From: Lysobacteraceae bacterium PS02340
GTDB taxonomy: Bacteria; Pseudomonadota; Gammaproteobacteria; Xanthomonadales; Xanthomonadaceae
DNA: 64,000 bases
Direction of reading: 5' to 3'
Assembly (NCBI GenBank): GCA_029959605.1
Contig: JASCOC010000015.1
Location: 1-64,000 of the forward strand
The translations under genes were made by a program, and so were the position numbers. The notes below the pieces were generated by a model. The model saw only the letters and a list, made by a program, of their open reading frames with translations, was not told where the DNA came from and did not search any database. Of this stretch, positions 1-8,611 are shown in pieces (positions within the stretch are counted from its first letter, which is position 1; every line of letters starts with the position of its first letter).

Positions 1-65
1 GAAGCGCAGGGGACCGCCGCGGCTGTATCGCGGCGGATCGCGTCCGGCGAAGGGACCTTTTGGTT

Positions 66-87
66 CCTTTTGGGTCCATCCAAAAGG
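66..87. repeat. palindromic repeat unit, CCTTTTGG hairpin
   Basis: CCTTTTGG (66-73) and CCAAAAGG (80-87) form perfect 8-bp arms around a 6-nt loop. A further CCTTTTGG-like copy lies directly upstream (about 56-63). It resembles dispersed CTTTTGG-type intergenic hairpins of Xanthomonadaceae. Only one copy of the full unit is seen in this window, so membership of a genome-wide family is inferred. Confidence 0.5.
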
Positions 88-227
88 GACTCGCACGCGC
101 AGCGGGCGAAAGCCCTGCACTTGCTTGGGGCTCTTCGCTCGTCGCTTTGCGACTTCGCTGTTTCAGGCAAGTAAAGAATCAAACGCAGGAGCGAAGATCA
201 AAGACAGGGCTTCCGCGCTGTCGCGCG

Positions 228-255
228 GCTTACTTTTGTCTTGGCAAAAGTAAGC
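228..255. repeat. palindromic repeat unit, GCTTACTTTTG hairpin
   Basis: GCTTACTTTTG (228-238) and CAAAAGTAAGC (245-255) are perfect 11-bp inverted arms around the loop TCTTGG. The hairpin sits about 140 bp from the CCTTTTGG hairpin at 66-87, in the same gene-free region. It looks like a REP/REPIN-type dispersed element rather than a terminator, since no gene ends here on either strand. Confidence 0.55.
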
Positions 256-429
256 AAAACCGTCTTCGCCGGACGCGAGCCGACGCGATGAAGCCGCGTC
301 GGTTCCCTCCGCTCCTCGCCTGACGCGGCACGCAGCCCAAACTCGCTCCGCTCAGACATGGGCTGCTCTTCGGCCACGCCAGGCTCCGGTGCTCGGCTCG
401 CTCTACGGCTCGATTCAAGTCAAAGGCTC

Positions 430-489
430 GAAGCCAAAGCCAAAGCCAAAGCCAAAGGCAAAGGCAAAGGCAAAGGCGAAGGCGAAGCC
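430..489. repeat. hexanucleotide tandem repeat, 10 units
   Basis: Ten in-register 6-bp units run without interruption: one GAAGCC, three AAAGCC, four AAAGGC, one GAAGGC and one GAAGCC. The gradual drift from AAAGCC to AAAGGC to GAAGGC is typical of a slipping tandem array. It lies downstream of the fabV terminator in non-coding DNA, so it could vary in length between strains without affecting a protein. Confidence 0.85.
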
Positions 490-580
490 AACAATTTCCA
501 GCGGATGCATCCCCCTGCAACAGCACATCCAACGCATTGCCAGCACGTGCCCTGCGTCGCCACGATGGCGCAAACCCATC

Positions 581-608
581 AAAAAAAAAGCCCCGCATCA
601 GCGGGGCT
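581..608 (-). terminator. fabV Rho-independent terminator
   Basis: Read on the minus strand, a perfect GCCCCGC/GCGGGGC 7-bp stem with a TGAT loop (590-607) is followed by an uninterrupted run of nine T (581-589). It begins about 22 bp beyond the fabV stop codon, as expected for an intrinsic terminator. Confidence 0.9.
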
Positions 609-629
609 TCTCCGAACACGCGGTCGCGA

Positions 630-1841
630 TCAGTCCCGTAATTCGATCACATCGAACTCCGCCACCGGATCCACCTCGGCGTCGTAATCCACATCGCTGC
701 GCTCGAAACCGAACAGCTTCAGGAATTCGTGCTTGTACCCGGCGTAATCGGTCAGCGCGAACAGGTTCTCCGTCGTGATCTGCGGCCACAGCGCCTTGCA
801 CTGCGCCTGCACGTCGTCGCGCAGCTCCCAGTCGTCCAGACGCAGGCGCGCTTCGTCGTCGAGTTCGGCCGGCGCGCCGTCGGCGTGGTACATGCGCTCG
901 CGAAACAGGCGGTCGAGCTGGTCGAGCGTGCCTTCGTGCAGACCCTTTTCCTTCATGACCTTGAAGGCGATGGCGATGTACAGCGGCAGCACCGGAATCG
1001 CGGCGCTGGCCTGCGTGACGACCGACTTGAGCACAGCGACGTTCGCGCTGCCGCCGGTTTCGGCGAGTTGTGCATCGAGGCGACGCGCGGTCGCGTCGAG
1101 ATCGGCCTTGGCCTTGCCCAGCGCGCCGTGCCAGTAGATCGGCCAGGTGATCTCGGTGCCGATGTAGCTGAAGGCGACCGTCTTCGCGCCGTCGGCCAGC
1201 ACGCCGGCTTCGCGCAGTGCGTCGATCCACAGCTGCCAGTCCTGACCGCCCATCACGGTCACGGTGTCGGCGATTTCCTGCTCGGTTGCAGGCTCGATCG
1301 ACGCCTCGATGATCTGGTCCTTGTTGGTGTCGATCGCGGTCGAGGTGTAGGCCTCGCCGATCGGCTTGAGCGCGGAGCGCTTCACTTCGCCGGTGTCGGG
1401 CAGCTTGCGCACCGGCGAGGCCAGCGAATAGACGACCAGATCGACCTGGCCGCCCATCTCGTTCCTGATCAGATCGATCGCCTGCGCGCGCGCGGCATCG
1501 GAGAAGGCATCGCCGTTGATCGAACGGCTGTAGAGGCCGGCCCCCTTGGCGTAACGATCGAACGCGGCCGAGTTGTACCAGCCGGCCGTGCCGGGCTTCT
1601 TGTCGGTGCCGGGCTTTTCGAAGAACACGCCCAGCGTGTCGGCGCCGAAGCCGAACGCCGCGCTGATGCGCGCCGCCAGGCCGTAGCCGCTGGACGCGCC
1701 GATCACCAGCACCTTCTTCGGACCGTCGTCGCGCACACCGCGCGCGCGCGTGGCCGCGATCTGGTCGCGCACGTTGTGGTCGCAGCCGGTCGGGTGCGTG
1801 GTGGTGCAGATGAAGCCGCGGACCTTGGGATGGATGATCAC
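630..1841 (-). CDS. fabV: enoyl-[acyl-carrier-protein] reductase FabV (NADH)
   Basis: FabV reduces the trans-2-enoyl-ACP double bond with NADH in the last step of each fatty-acid elongation cycle, in the cytoplasm. The 403-residue length matches FabV and not the shorter FabI type. A dinucleotide-binding glycine motif, GASSGYG, lies at residues 48-54. The catalytic Tyr-x8-Lys pair characteristic of FabV is present as Tyr236 and Lys245. Translation begins at GTG (1841), giving the N-terminus [10 protein letters not shown], which is conserved in this family. The gene is monocistronic: a divergent cytochrome gene lies upstream and its own terminator follows. FabV enzymes are intrinsically tolerant of triclosan, so resistance is expected by family knowledge. 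No fabI is seen in the window. Confidence 0.96.
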   Translation of the reverse strand: MIIHPKVRGFICTTTHPTGCDHNVRDQIAATRARGVRDDGPKKVLVIGASSGYGLAARISAAFGFGADTLGVFFEKPGTDKKPGTAGWYNSAAFDRYAKGAGLYSRSINGDAFSDAARAQAIDLIRNEMGGQVDLVVYSLASPVRKLPDTGEVKRSALKPIGEAYTSTAIDTNKDQIIEASIEPATEQEIADTVTVMGGQDWQLWIDALREAGVLADGAKTVAFSYIGTEITWPIYWHGALGKAKADLDATARRLDAQLAETGGSANVAVLKSVVTQASAAIPVLPLYIAIAFKVMKEKGLHEGTLDQLDRLFRERMYHADGAPAELDDEARLRLDDWELRDDVQAQCKALWPQITTENLFALTDYAGYKHEFLKLFGFERSDVDYDAEVDPVAEFDVIELRD

Positions 1842-2029
1842 TGTGTCGCCCGTGTGTCTGGAAACGTGGCGCCCAGTTTACGGGCTGGGGTCGCCGCGGT
1901 CCCGTACGGGGGTCGATGGTGAAGCGGCACAGTCGCGCGCGCGAATCCTGCACGCGTCTTCGCGCGCGCGATTGACAGCACGCGGGCGCGCGGCTGAACT
2001 GTGCACCTGACTTCGCACCGGATGCACAC

Positions 2030-2578
2030 ATGTCGTCTCGCTGGACCGATTCACCCCTGCGCTACGGCCTGGTCACGCGGGTGCTGCACTGGGGCATGGG
2101 CGCGCTGTTCGCGTGGCAGTTCACCGGCATGGGCGTGAAGCTGCTGCTCGGTCGCCATCCGCTCACCGCCTTCCTCGTCGGCAGCCACAAGCCGGTCGGC
2201 ACGCTGCTGATGCTGGCGATCCTGCTGCGCGGCGCCTGGGGCCTGTCGCAATGGCGCAATCGTCCGCCGCATCCGGCGACAGGGGTCGGCCGTCTCGCGC
2301 TCGCAGGCCATGCCCTGCTCTATGCATTGATGTTCTACGTGCCGACCGTCGCGCTGCTGCGCGAATACGGCAGCGGCCGCGGCTTCGCACCGTGGGGCAT
2401 ACCGCTGTTTCCCGCCACCGGCGAGAAACTGGAGTGGCTGATGGCGCCGGCGAATTTGTCGCACGGCGTCATCGCCTGGACGCTGCTGGTGGTGGTCGCC
2501 GGCCATGTCGCGATGGTCGCGCTGCATCATTTCTTCTGGCGCGATACGACGCTGGCACGGATGGCGGGAAAGCTTTGA
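2030..2578 (+). CDS. cytochrome b561 family protein
   Basis: A 182-residue integral membrane protein with about four hydrophobic helices. Histidines lie within the helical segments (RVLHWGMG near residue 20, GSHKP near 48, AGHALL near 92, LSHGVI near 142 and GHVAMVALHH near 158-167), the pattern of the di-haem CybB/b561 family. These proteins pass electrons from quinol to periplasmic acceptors; the actual partner here is unknown. The gene diverges from fabV and converges on asnB. Its start at 2030 precedes the characteristic motif (W-x-D-S-P-x-R-Y-G at residues 5-13). It may be co-regulated with nothing nearby. Confidence 0.85.
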   Translation: MSSRWTDSPLRYGLVTRVLHWGMGALFAWQFTGMGVKLLLGRHPLTAFLVGSHKPVGTLLMLAILLRGAWGLSQWRNRPPHPATGVGRLALAGHALLYALMFYVPTVALLREYGSGRGFAPWGIPLFPATGEKLEWLMAPANLSHGVIAWTLLVVVAGHVAMVALHHFFWRDTTLARMAGKL

Positions 2579-2647
2579 AGCCGGCGGCTGCAGAGCTGCT
2601 CGCACGATAACGCCACGGGTCTGCTGATCGTTCGCCCCCTTCCCGAC

Positions 2648-2669
2648 CCTCCCCCGCACGCGGGGGAGG
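2648..2669. terminator. hairpin between convergent genes
   Basis: CCTCCCCCG (2648-2656) and CGGGGGAGG (2661-2669) form a perfect 9-bp stem with a CACG loop, between the rightward cytochrome b561 gene and the leftward asnB. There is no T-run, so it may be a xanthomonad intergenic palindrome that also works as a bidirectional stop or mRNA 3-prime stabiliser. It begins 10 bp beyond the asnB stop on the minus strand. Confidence 0.5.
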
Positions 2670-2678
2670 ACTCGAGAC

Positions 2679-4388
2679 TCAGGCCGCCACCGCCGCGTTG
2701 TGCACGCCGGCCACCGCACGCCCCGATGGATCGGCGGCATTCGCAAACGCAGCGTCCCAGGCGATCGCCGCAGGCGACGAACAGGCGATCGACTTGCCGC
2801 CCGGCACGGTGGCGGCCGCCGCCGGTGACGGGAACACGCGTTCGAACACGCTCCGGTAGAAGTACGCCTCCTTCGTCTGCGGCGGGTTGTGCGGGAAGCG
2901 GCTCGCCGCAGCTGCGAGTTCTCGATCGCTGACCTGCGCCTCGGCATGCGCCTTGAGGCCGTCGATCCAGCCGTAACCGACGCCGTCGCTGAACTGCTCT
3001 TTCTGGCGCCACAGGATCTCGTCGGGCAGATGACCGTCGAACGCGGCGCGCAGCACGCCCTTCTCCATGCGCTGATACCCGTCACTTCCGCGATGGATCA
3101 TCTTGTGCGCGGCGTCGAAGCGCATCGCCACGTCGAGGAACGCGCGGTCGAGGAACGGCACGCGCGGCTCCACGCCCCAGGCCATCATCGACTTGTTCGC
3201 GCGCAGGCAATCGTAGTTGTGCAGTGCGTCGAGCTTGCGCACCAGCTCCTCGTGGAACTGCCGCGCGTCCGGCGCTTTGTGGAAATACAGATAGCCGCCG
3301 AAGATCTCATCAGAGCCCTCGCCGGACAGCACCATCTTCACGCCCATCGCCTTGATCCGGCGCGCGAGCAGGAACATCGGCGTCGACGCGCGGATCGTGG
3401 TCACGTCGAAGGTCTCGACGTGGCGGATCACATCGGGGATCGCATCGAGCCCTTCCTCGAAGGTGTATTCGAATCCGTGGTGCACGGTGCCCAGCGACTC
3501 GGCGGCAATCGCCGCGGCCGCAAGATCGGGCGAGCCCTTCAGTCCGATCGCAAACGAATGCAGACGCGGCCACCAGGCTTCGCTGCGGTCGCCATCTTCG
3601 ACGCGATGCCGTGCATAGCGCGCGGCAACAGCCGCGACTAGCGAGGAGTCCAGACCCCCGGACAGCAGCACGCCATACGGCACATCGGTCATCAGCTGGC
3701 GATGCACGGCAGCCTCGAATGCCTCGCGCACGTCGTCGAGCGAGACGTCCACGCCTTCGACCGCATCGAAGTCGCGCCATGGCCGTTCGTAGTACCGGGT
3801 GAGCACACCGGTCGCACTGTCGTACCAGTGACCCGGCGGGAACTGCGCGACGTCGGCGCAGGTGTCGGCGAGCGCCTTCATCTCCGATGCAACGCGCAGG
3901 CGACCTTCGCGGTCGTGGCCCCAGTAGAGCGGCACCACGCCGATCGGATCGCGGGCGATGATCGCGCGGCCGCTGTCGCGGTCCCACAGCGCGAACGCGA
4001 AGATGCCGTTGAGGCGCTCGAGGAACGCGGACGGGCCGCTGCCGTCGGCCTCGTGCTCGCGATACAGCGCGCTCACGACTTCGCAATCCGACGCGGTCTG
4101 GAACGCGTACGGCACGCGCAGTTCGGTCTTCAGCGTCTGGTGGTTGTAGATCTCACCGTTGACCGCGAGCACCAGTGCGCCGTCCTCGGACAGCAGCGGC
4201 TGCGAGCCGCCCGCCGGGTCGACGATGGCGAGGCGCTCATGGACGAGGATCGCGCGGTCGTCGACGTGGACGCCGCTCCAGTCGGGGCCGCGGTGACGCT
4301 GGCGCTGTGAACACTCGAGCGCCTGCCGGCGCAGCGCGGTTGCGTCGTCGCCGGGTTGCAGGCCGAAGATGCCGAAGATCGAACACAT
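2679..4388 (-). CDS. asnB: asparagine synthetase B (glutamine-hydrolysing)
   Basis: AsnB makes asparagine from aspartate, ATP and glutamine. At 569 residues it is close to the E. coli enzyme (554). The N-terminal glutaminase domain starts with Met-Cys-Ser, so the Cys2 nucleophile is intact, and RHRGPDWSG and NGEIYNH belong to the glutamine pocket. The synthetase domain carries the ATP-pyrophosphatase loop LLSGGLDSS (about residue 239) and LSGEGSDEIFGGY. About 40 C-terminal Ala-rich residues extend beyond the last conserved block. The gene is transcribed alone. Its 5-prime leader contains an Asn-codon-rich open frame, alternative hairpins and an intrinsic terminator (4445-4598), which indicates control by asparaginyl-tRNA supply through attenuation. 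Confidence 0.96.
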   Translation of the reverse strand: MCSIFGIFGLQPGDDATALRRQALECSQRQRHRGPDWSGVHVDDRAILVHERLAIVDPAGGSQPLLSEDGALVLAVNGEIYNHQTLKTELRVPYAFQTASDCEVVSALYREHEADGSGPSAFLERLNGIFAFALWDRDSGRAIIARDPIGVVPLYWGHDREGRLRVASEMKALADTCADVAQFPPGHWYDSATGVLTRYYERPWRDFDAVEGVDVSLDDVREAFEAAVHRQLMTDVPYGVLLSGGLDSSLVAAVAARYARHRVEDGDRSEAWWPRLHSFAIGLKGSPDLAAAAIAAESLGTVHHGFEYTFEEGLDAIPDVIRHVETFDVTTIRASTPMFLLARRIKAMGVKMVLSGEGSDEIFGGYLYFHKAPDARQFHEELVRKLDALHNYDCLRANKSMMAWGVEPRVPFLDRAFLDVAMRFDAAHKMIHRGSDGYQRMEKGVLRAAFDGHLPDEILWRQKEQFSDGVGYGWIDGLKAHAEAQVSDRELAAAASRFPHNPPQTKEAYFYRSVFERVFPSPAAAATVPGGKSIACSSPAAIAWDAAFANAADPSGRAVAGVHNAAVAA

Positions 4389-4444
4389 GGTGGAGCTCCT
4401 GGGATGTCGTGGATTGCGATGTCGGTGGAGCCGGATGCGGACAC

Positions 4445-4475
4445 AAAAAAACCCGCATCGCGGCCGATGCGGGTT
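4445..4475 (-). terminator. asnB leader attenuator (terminator hairpin)
   Basis: On the minus strand, AACCCGCATCG and CGATGCGGGTT form a perfect 11-bp stem with a GCCG loop, followed by seven T. It lies about 57 bp before the asnB start codon and inside its leader, so it would abort transcription before the structural gene. Its 5-prime arm (segment 3, 4460-4475) is also perfectly complementary over 15 bases to segment 2 in the leader peptide frame (4525-4539). The terminator and this antiterminator therefore exclude each other. Confidence 0.88.
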
Positions 4476-4502
4476 CGTGTTCCGGTGCCTGCGCGTCTCG
4501 TC

Positions 4503-4598
4503 CTACTGCTGCGCCAGCTCCCACACCCGCATCGGCCGCGCACGATTATTCGTGCGCAGAGCGTTGCGGTTGCGATTGTTGGCGGCGATGCGGGGCAT
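4503..4598 (-). CDS. asnB leader peptide, Asn-rich (attenuation)
   Basis: A 31-codon open frame beginning MPRIAANNRNRNAL and ending with a TAG stop lies upstream of asnB on the same strand. Six Asn codons occur at positions 7, 8, 10, 12, 17 and 18 (4545-4580), a density expected only for a stalling leader. The frame begins with segment 1 (CCCGCATCG within codons 2-5) and ends over segment 2 (codons 20-25). Segment 1 can pair with segment 2, segment 2 with segment 3 downstream, and segment 3 with segment 4, the terminator. A ribosome stalled on codons 7-12 would cover segment 1, let 2:3 form and permit asnB transcription. Rapid translation would favour 1:2 plus the 3:4 terminator. The ribosome-binding site is weak (AGG about 10 nt upstream). 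It is too short for routine annotation. Confidence 0.85.
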   Translation of the reverse strand: MPRIAANNRNRNALRTNNRARPMRVWELAQQ

Positions 4599-4634
4599 GG
4601 GTTGCAACCTAAAGGCTCCGGGGTGGCGGTGCAA

Positions 4635-4652
4635 CCGTTGCGTGCGCAACGG
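4635..4652. promoter_or_regulatory. palindrome upstream of asnB leader
   Basis: CCGTTGCG (4635-4642) and CGCAACGG (4645-4652) form a perfect 8-bp inverted repeat with a 2-bp centre, about 37 bp upstream of the leader-peptide start and 50 bp downstream of the dctA stop. It could be an operator in the asnB promoter region or a 3-prime hairpin of the dctA message; no T-run follows. I could not identify convincing -35 and -10 elements around it. Confidence 0.4.
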
Positions 4653-4701
4653 CTGCACCTGATCGTTCAACGCGGGCCGCATCGAAACGCGGCCATCGAC
4701 C

Positions 4702-6111
4702 TCACTTGGCCGGCAGGGCGTCGATCGGCGGCTGCGCAGCGGCGGCCGCGTTCTTCTCTGCCAGCAGGCGGTCGGGATCGACCAGCGAGGGATTGTCGAG
4801 CACCTCCTGCAGACGCTCGCGATCGAGCTGGCCGGTCCAGCGCGCGATCACCAGCGTGCCGATGCCGTTGCCGGTGAGGTTGGTCAGCGCACGGCCCTCC
4901 GACATGAAACGGTCGATGCCGACGATCAGCGCGATGCCCGCGAGCGGAATCACGCTCTCGAACGCCGCCAGCGAAGCCGCCAGCGTCACCAGGCCCGCGC
5001 CCGACACGCCAGCCGCACCATTCGACGAGATCAGCATGAAGACCAGCAGCGCGATCTGCGTGCCCAGCGGGACCTCGATGCCGAAGGCCTGGGCGATGAA
5101 GATCGCGCCCATCGTCATGTAGATCGCGGTGCCGTCGAGGTTGAAGGAATAACCGGTGGGAATCGTCAGGCCGACGACCGACTTCGGCACGCCGGCGGCC
5201 TCGAGCTTGCTCAGCATGCGCGGCAGCACCGTTTCCGACGACGAGGTGCCGAGCACGATCAGCAGCTCGTCGCGGATCATGCGGATGTACTTGAAGATGC
5301 TGAAGCCCGACCACCAGCAGATCGGCCCGAGCACCAGGAACAGGAACAGCAGGCAGGTCATCCAGAAGCTGACCATGAAGTAGCCGAGCGAGCCGAGGAT
5401 CGCGCTGCCGTACTCGCCGATGGTGAAGGCCATGCCGCCCATCGCGCCCAGCGGCGCGAACCACATGACGATCTTGATGACGCCGAACATCACCTGGGCG
5501 ATCGTGTCGAGCGCGGCGACGGCCGGCTTGCCGCGTTCGCCGAGCATCGTGATCGCGCAGGCGACGAGGATCGCCATCACCAGCACCTGGATCAGCTGGC
5601 CCTCGACGAACGCGCCCATGAACGAGCTGGGCACCAGATGCAGCAGGAAGCCGGTGATGCCCTCGCCCGCCGCGGCACCCGCGCTCTGCAGCGTGCCGTC
5701 GGCCGCCGAGGCGTCGAAGGTGGCGATGTCGAGGCCGAGCATGCGGCCCGGGCCCAGCAGATTGATGACGACCAGGCCGATGCCCAGCGCGAAGACGGTG
5801 GTGACGTTGAAGTAGATGACGGTCTTGAGCGCCAGGCCGCCGGCCTTGGCGAGGTTGCCGAGTCCGGCGATGCCCACCGCGACGGTCGCGAAGATGGTCG
5901 GCGCGATGACGACCTTGACCAGCTTGATGAAGAGATCGGCCAGCCATTTCATCTGCGCGCCGACCTGCGGCGCGGCGAGGCCGATGATGATGCCCGCGGC
6001 GATGCCCACCAGTACCCAGAAGTACAGGTGGTGCCACAACTTCTTGCGCTTCGGCGCGGGCCCGGGTGTCGGGGCTTTGACAGCGTTCTGGGTCGGGGTA
6101 TCGGTCTGCAT
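4702..6111 (-). CDS. dctA: dicarboxylate:cation symporter, DctA type (DAACS family)
   Basis: An inner-membrane symporter of the dicarboxylate/amino acid:cation family. About eight hydrophobic helices are visible. The family signature regions are present: GTSSSETVLPRM (serine-rich re-entrant loop HP1), PTGYSFNLDGTAIY (TM7), and the HP2/TM8 segments ISSNGAAGVSGAG and GIDRFMSEGRALTNLTGN. These last segments are closer to C4-dicarboxylate transporter DctA than to glutamate carrier GltP, so succinate, fumarate and malate uptake is the likely role. I place the start at ATG 6111 (469 residues), because the upstream GTG at 6150 adds a segment not typical of the family. The C-terminus has an Ala/Pro-rich tail of about 20 residues. 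It is monocistronic, between asnB and pnp. Confidence 0.88.
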   Translation of the reverse strand: MQTDTPTQNAVKAPTPGPAPKRKKLWHHLYFWVLVGIAAGIIIGLAAPQVGAQMKWLADLFIKLVKVVIAPTIFATVAVGIAGLGNLAKAGGLALKTVIYFNVTTVFALGIGLVVINLLGPGRMLGLDIATFDASAADGTLQSAGAAAGEGITGFLLHLVPSSFMGAFVEGQLIQVLVMAILVACAITMLGERGKPAVAALDTIAQVMFGVIKIVMWFAPLGAMGGMAFTIGEYGSAILGSLGYFMVSFWMTCLLFLFLVLGPICWWSGFSIFKYIRMIRDELLIVLGTSSSETVLPRMLSKLEAAGVPKSVVGLTIPTGYSFNLDGTAIYMTMGAIFIAQAFGIEVPLGTQIALLVFMLISSNGAAGVSGAGLVTLAASLAAFESVIPLAGIALIVGIDRFMSEGRALTNLTGNGIGTLVIARWTGQLDRERLQEVLDNPSLVDPDRLLAEKNAAAAAQPPIDALPAK

Positions 6112-6426
6112 GCCGCAAGCCTGCCAGATGAACAACGATTGCAAACTCACACCATGGGACTAGATGGCGCAGTCAGTTTCTTGCCGAAACGGCGTCGAAG
6201 GGCGTTCTTCTGCGGGGATTTGCAGGGATTGCGGCTGTTTGAGCAGCAATCGAAAAATGCATCCGCTGCACCTGCATCGAGAGGTCGGCGGAGATGGAAA
6301 CCGCATCCGACGTGCGCGGCCCGGCTTCGATGCGAGCGCGAGGCGCGTGGTCGACACCGACGACACGCCCCAACGAAAACGGGCCGCTTGCGCGGCCCGT
6401 TTTCCTGTTACATGCAGCGCTGGCGA
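6112..6426. other. intergenic region between dctA and pnp
   Basis: About 315 bases without a supported gene. It holds the upstream region of leftward dctA and, at its right end, the pnp terminator (6376-6403). Short open frames here have no recognisable similarity. I could not identify a clear promoter for dctA. Confidence 0.6.
6376..6403 (-). terminator. pnp operon terminator
   Basis: AAAACGGGCCGC and GCGGCCCGTTTT form a perfect 12-bp stem with a 4-nt loop, beginning 23 bp beyond the pnp stop codon. The flanking A and T runs make it a plausible intrinsic terminator in either direction. Here it would end the long rimP-to-pnp transcript. Confidence 0.85.
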
Positions 6427-8535
6427 TTACTCGGCCGGCGTGCCTTCGCCTTCGGCGACGGCCTTCATCGACAGGCGGATGCGGCCCTGCTTGTCGACTT
6501 CCAGCACCTTGACCTTGACCACGTCGCCTTCCTTGAGCACGTCGCCGACCTTCTCGACACGCTCGTTGGAGATCTGCGACACGTGGACCAGGCCGTCCTT
6601 GCCGGGGGAGATCGTCACGAATGCACCGAAGTCCATCAGCTTGACGACCTTGCCCTCGTAGATGCGGCCCGGCTCGACGTCCGACGTGATCTGCTCGATG
6701 CGTTCCTTCGCGGCGCGACCGGCAGCGGCGTCGACCGAGGCGATCGTGATCGTGCCGTCGTCCTGGATGTCGATCTGGGTGCCGGTTTCCTTGGTGATGC
6801 CCTGGATGACCGAACCGCCCTTGCCGATGACTTCGCGGATCTTGTCGGGGTGGATCTTGATCGTGATCAGGCGCGGCGCGAACTCGCTGAGTTCGGTACG
6901 GGCCGTGGTCAGCGCGCTGCTCATCTCCTGGAGGATGTGCAGACGGCCCTGCTTCGCCTGGGCCAGTGCGACCTTCATGATCTCTTCGGTGATGCCCTGG
7001 ATCTTGATGTCCATCTGCAGCGCCGAGATGCCGTTCGTGGTGCCGGCGACCTTGAAGTCCATGTCGCCGAGGTGATCTTCGTCACCCAGGATGTCCGACA
7101 GCACGACGTAGTCGTCGCCTTCCTTGACCAGGCCCATCGCGATGCCGGCGACCGGTGCCTTGATCGGCACGCCCGCGTCCATCAGCGCCAGCGACGAACC
7201 GCAGACCGACGCCATCGACGAGGAACCGTTCGACTCGGTGATCTCCGACACGACGCGGATGGTGTACGGGAATTCTTCCATCGTCGGCATCACGGCGAGT
7301 ACGCCGCGCTTGGCCAGACGGCCGTGGCCGATCTCGCGACGCTTCGGACCCATCATGCGGCCGGCTTCGCCCACCGAGTACGGGGGGAAGTTGTAATGGA
7401 ACAAGAAGTGTTCTTTGTACTCGCCGGCGACGGCATCGATGATCTGGCCATCGCGCGCGGTGCCGAGGGTCACGGCGACGATCGCCTGCGTCTCGCCACG
7501 GGTGAACAGCGAGGAGCCGTGCACGCGCGGGAGGATGCTGACCTTCGACGCGATCGGACGCACGGTGTCGAGCGCACGACCGTCGATACGGACCTTGGTC
7601 TTGAGGACCGAGTCGCGCATCGTCTGGTATTCCTGCTCGCCGAATTCCTTCGACAGCTCGCTGTTCGACCAGGCGTTGGCTTCGGCGTGCGGCTGCACGG
7701 CTTCGAGGATCGCCTTCTTGACCTTGGAGATCGCGTCCTTGCGCTCGAGCTTGTCGCGCACCTGGAAGGCGCTCGCGAGCTGCTCGCCGATCGCGGTACG
7801 CAGGGTCGAGATCAGGCCCTCGTTGGCGGCCGGCGCCGACCATTCCCACTTCGGCTTGCCGGCTTCGGCGACGAGCTCGTTGATCGTAGCGATGGCGACC
7901 TGCATCTGCTGGTGGCCGAACATCACGGCGCCGAGCATCACGTCTTCCGAGAGTTCCTTCGCTTCCGACTCGACCATCAGCACGGCGTTCGCGGTACCGG
8001 CGACGACGAGCTCGAGGTCCGAATCCTTCAGCTCCGACACGGTCGGGTTCAGCAGGTACTGGCCGTCCTTGTAACCGACCTTGGCGGCACCGATCGGGCC
8101 GTCGAACGGCGCGCCCGAGAGCGACAGCGCAGCCGAGGCGCCGATCAGCGCGAGGATGTCGCCGTCGACGTCCGGGTTCATCGACATCACGGTGGCGATG
8201 ATCTGGACTTCGTTGCGGAAGCCGTCAGGGAACAGCGGACGGATCGGACGGTCGATCAGACGCGAGATCAGCGTCTCCTTCTCCGTGGCGCGACCTTCAC
8301 GCTTGAAGAAGCCACCCGGAATGCGGCCGCCGGCGTAGAACTTCTCCTGGTAGTCGACGGTCAGCGGGAAGAAATCCTGGCCTTCGCGCGCGGTCTTGTT
8401 GGCGACCGCGGCGACCAGCACCTGGGTGCCATCGCAGGACACCATCACGGCGCCGCCGGCCTGGCGCGCAATCTCGCCGGTCTCGAGCGTCACCGTCTGG
8501 TTGCCGTACTGGAAGCTCTTTGTCACTTTTGCCAC
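6427..8535 (-). CDS. pnp: polyribonucleotide nucleotidyltransferase (PNPase)
   Basis: PNPase degrades RNA phosphorolytically from the 3-prime end and is a component of RNA degradosomes. The 702-residue length is normal. Two RNase PH-like domains are recognisable: the N-terminal one has FFKREGR and [12 protein letters not shown] near residues 75-103. The catalytic second domain has FTRGETQA (about residue 379) and [21 protein letters not shown] sequence with the catalytic [12 protein letters not shown] serine region. KH ([16 protein letters not shown], about residue 565) and S1 ([13 protein letters not shown], about residue 634) domains follow. It is the last gene of the rimP-nusA-infB-rbfA-truB-rpsO-pnp cluster, downstream of rpsO and a hairpin between the two. 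Confidence 0.98.
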   Translation of the reverse strand: MAKVTKSFQYGNQTVTLETGEIARQAGGAVMVSCDGTQVLVAAVANKTAREGQDFFPLTVDYQEKFYAGGRIPGGFFKREGRATEKETLISRLIDRPIRPLFPDGFRNEVQIIATVMSMNPDVDGDILALIGASAALSLSGAPFDGPIGAAKVGYKDGQYLLNPTVSELKDSDLELVVAGTANAVLMVESEAKELSEDVMLGAVMFGHQQMQVAIATINELVAEAGKPKWEWSAPAANEGLISTLRTAIGEQLASAFQVRDKLERKDAISKVKKAILEAVQPHAEANAWSNSELSKEFGEQEYQTMRDSVLKTKVRIDGRALDTVRPIASKVSILPRVHGSSLFTRGETQAIVAVTLGTARDGQIIDAVAGEYKEHFLFHYNFPPYSVGEAGRMMGPKRREIGHGRLAKRGVLAVMPTMEEFPYTIRVVSEITESNGSSSMASVCGSSLALMDAGVPIKAPVAGIAMGLVKEGDDYVVLSDILGDEDHLGDMDFKVAGTTNGISALQMDIKIQGITEEIMKVALAQAKQGRLHILQEMSSALTTARTELSEFAPRLITIKIHPDKIREVIGKGGSVIQGITKETGTQIDIQDDGTITIASVDAAAGRAAKERIEQITSDVEPGRIYEGKVVKLMDFGAFVTISPGKDGLVHVSQISNERVEKVGDVLKEGDVVKVKVLEVDKQGRIRLSMKAVAEGEGTPAE

Positions 8536-8611
8536 GTTGGAATTCCTTGATGTCTCTTGCGATGAACCGTCCGGGACCCATGCCCCGGCGGGCGGACGCT
8601 GCCCACGCCCT

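Larger units (their letters stand above)
1..629. other. gene-free intergenic region with repeats
   Basis: No convincing gene is present in these 629 bases. The open frames here are short, basic and low-complexity, and they overlap one another on both strands. The stretch holds two perfect hairpins (66-87 and 228-255), a hexanucleotide tract (430-489) and, at its right end, the transcription terminator of the leftward fabV gene. The beginning of the window may also hold the tail of an upstream intergenic region. I see no promoter or RNA gene. Confidence 0.7.

Noticed and set aside
430..489. Possible CRISPR array
   Set aside because: Units are 6 bp with no spacers; it is a simple tandem repeat.
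358..778. Two small plus-strand frames across the hexamer tract (Lys/Ala- and Lys/Pro-repeat peptides)
   Set aside because: They are produced by the AAAGCC/AAAGGC repeat, run into the fabV terminator and the antisense of fabV, and lack ribosome-binding sites.
4604..4640. TTGCAC-17-TAGGTT as an asnB promoter
   Set aside because: It would start transcription inside the leader start codon and the -10 matches poorly; the real promoter must lie further upstream.
6173..6373. 66-codon minus-strand frame upstream of pnp terminator
   Set aside because: No similarity, no ribosome-binding site and overlapping alternative frames; probably chance.
5638..8550. 970-codon plus-strand open frame
   Set aside because: It lies antisense to dctA and pnp. 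In this GC-rich DNA the opposite strand of a real gene often stays open; the translation is Arg/Asp/His-rich with no family features.
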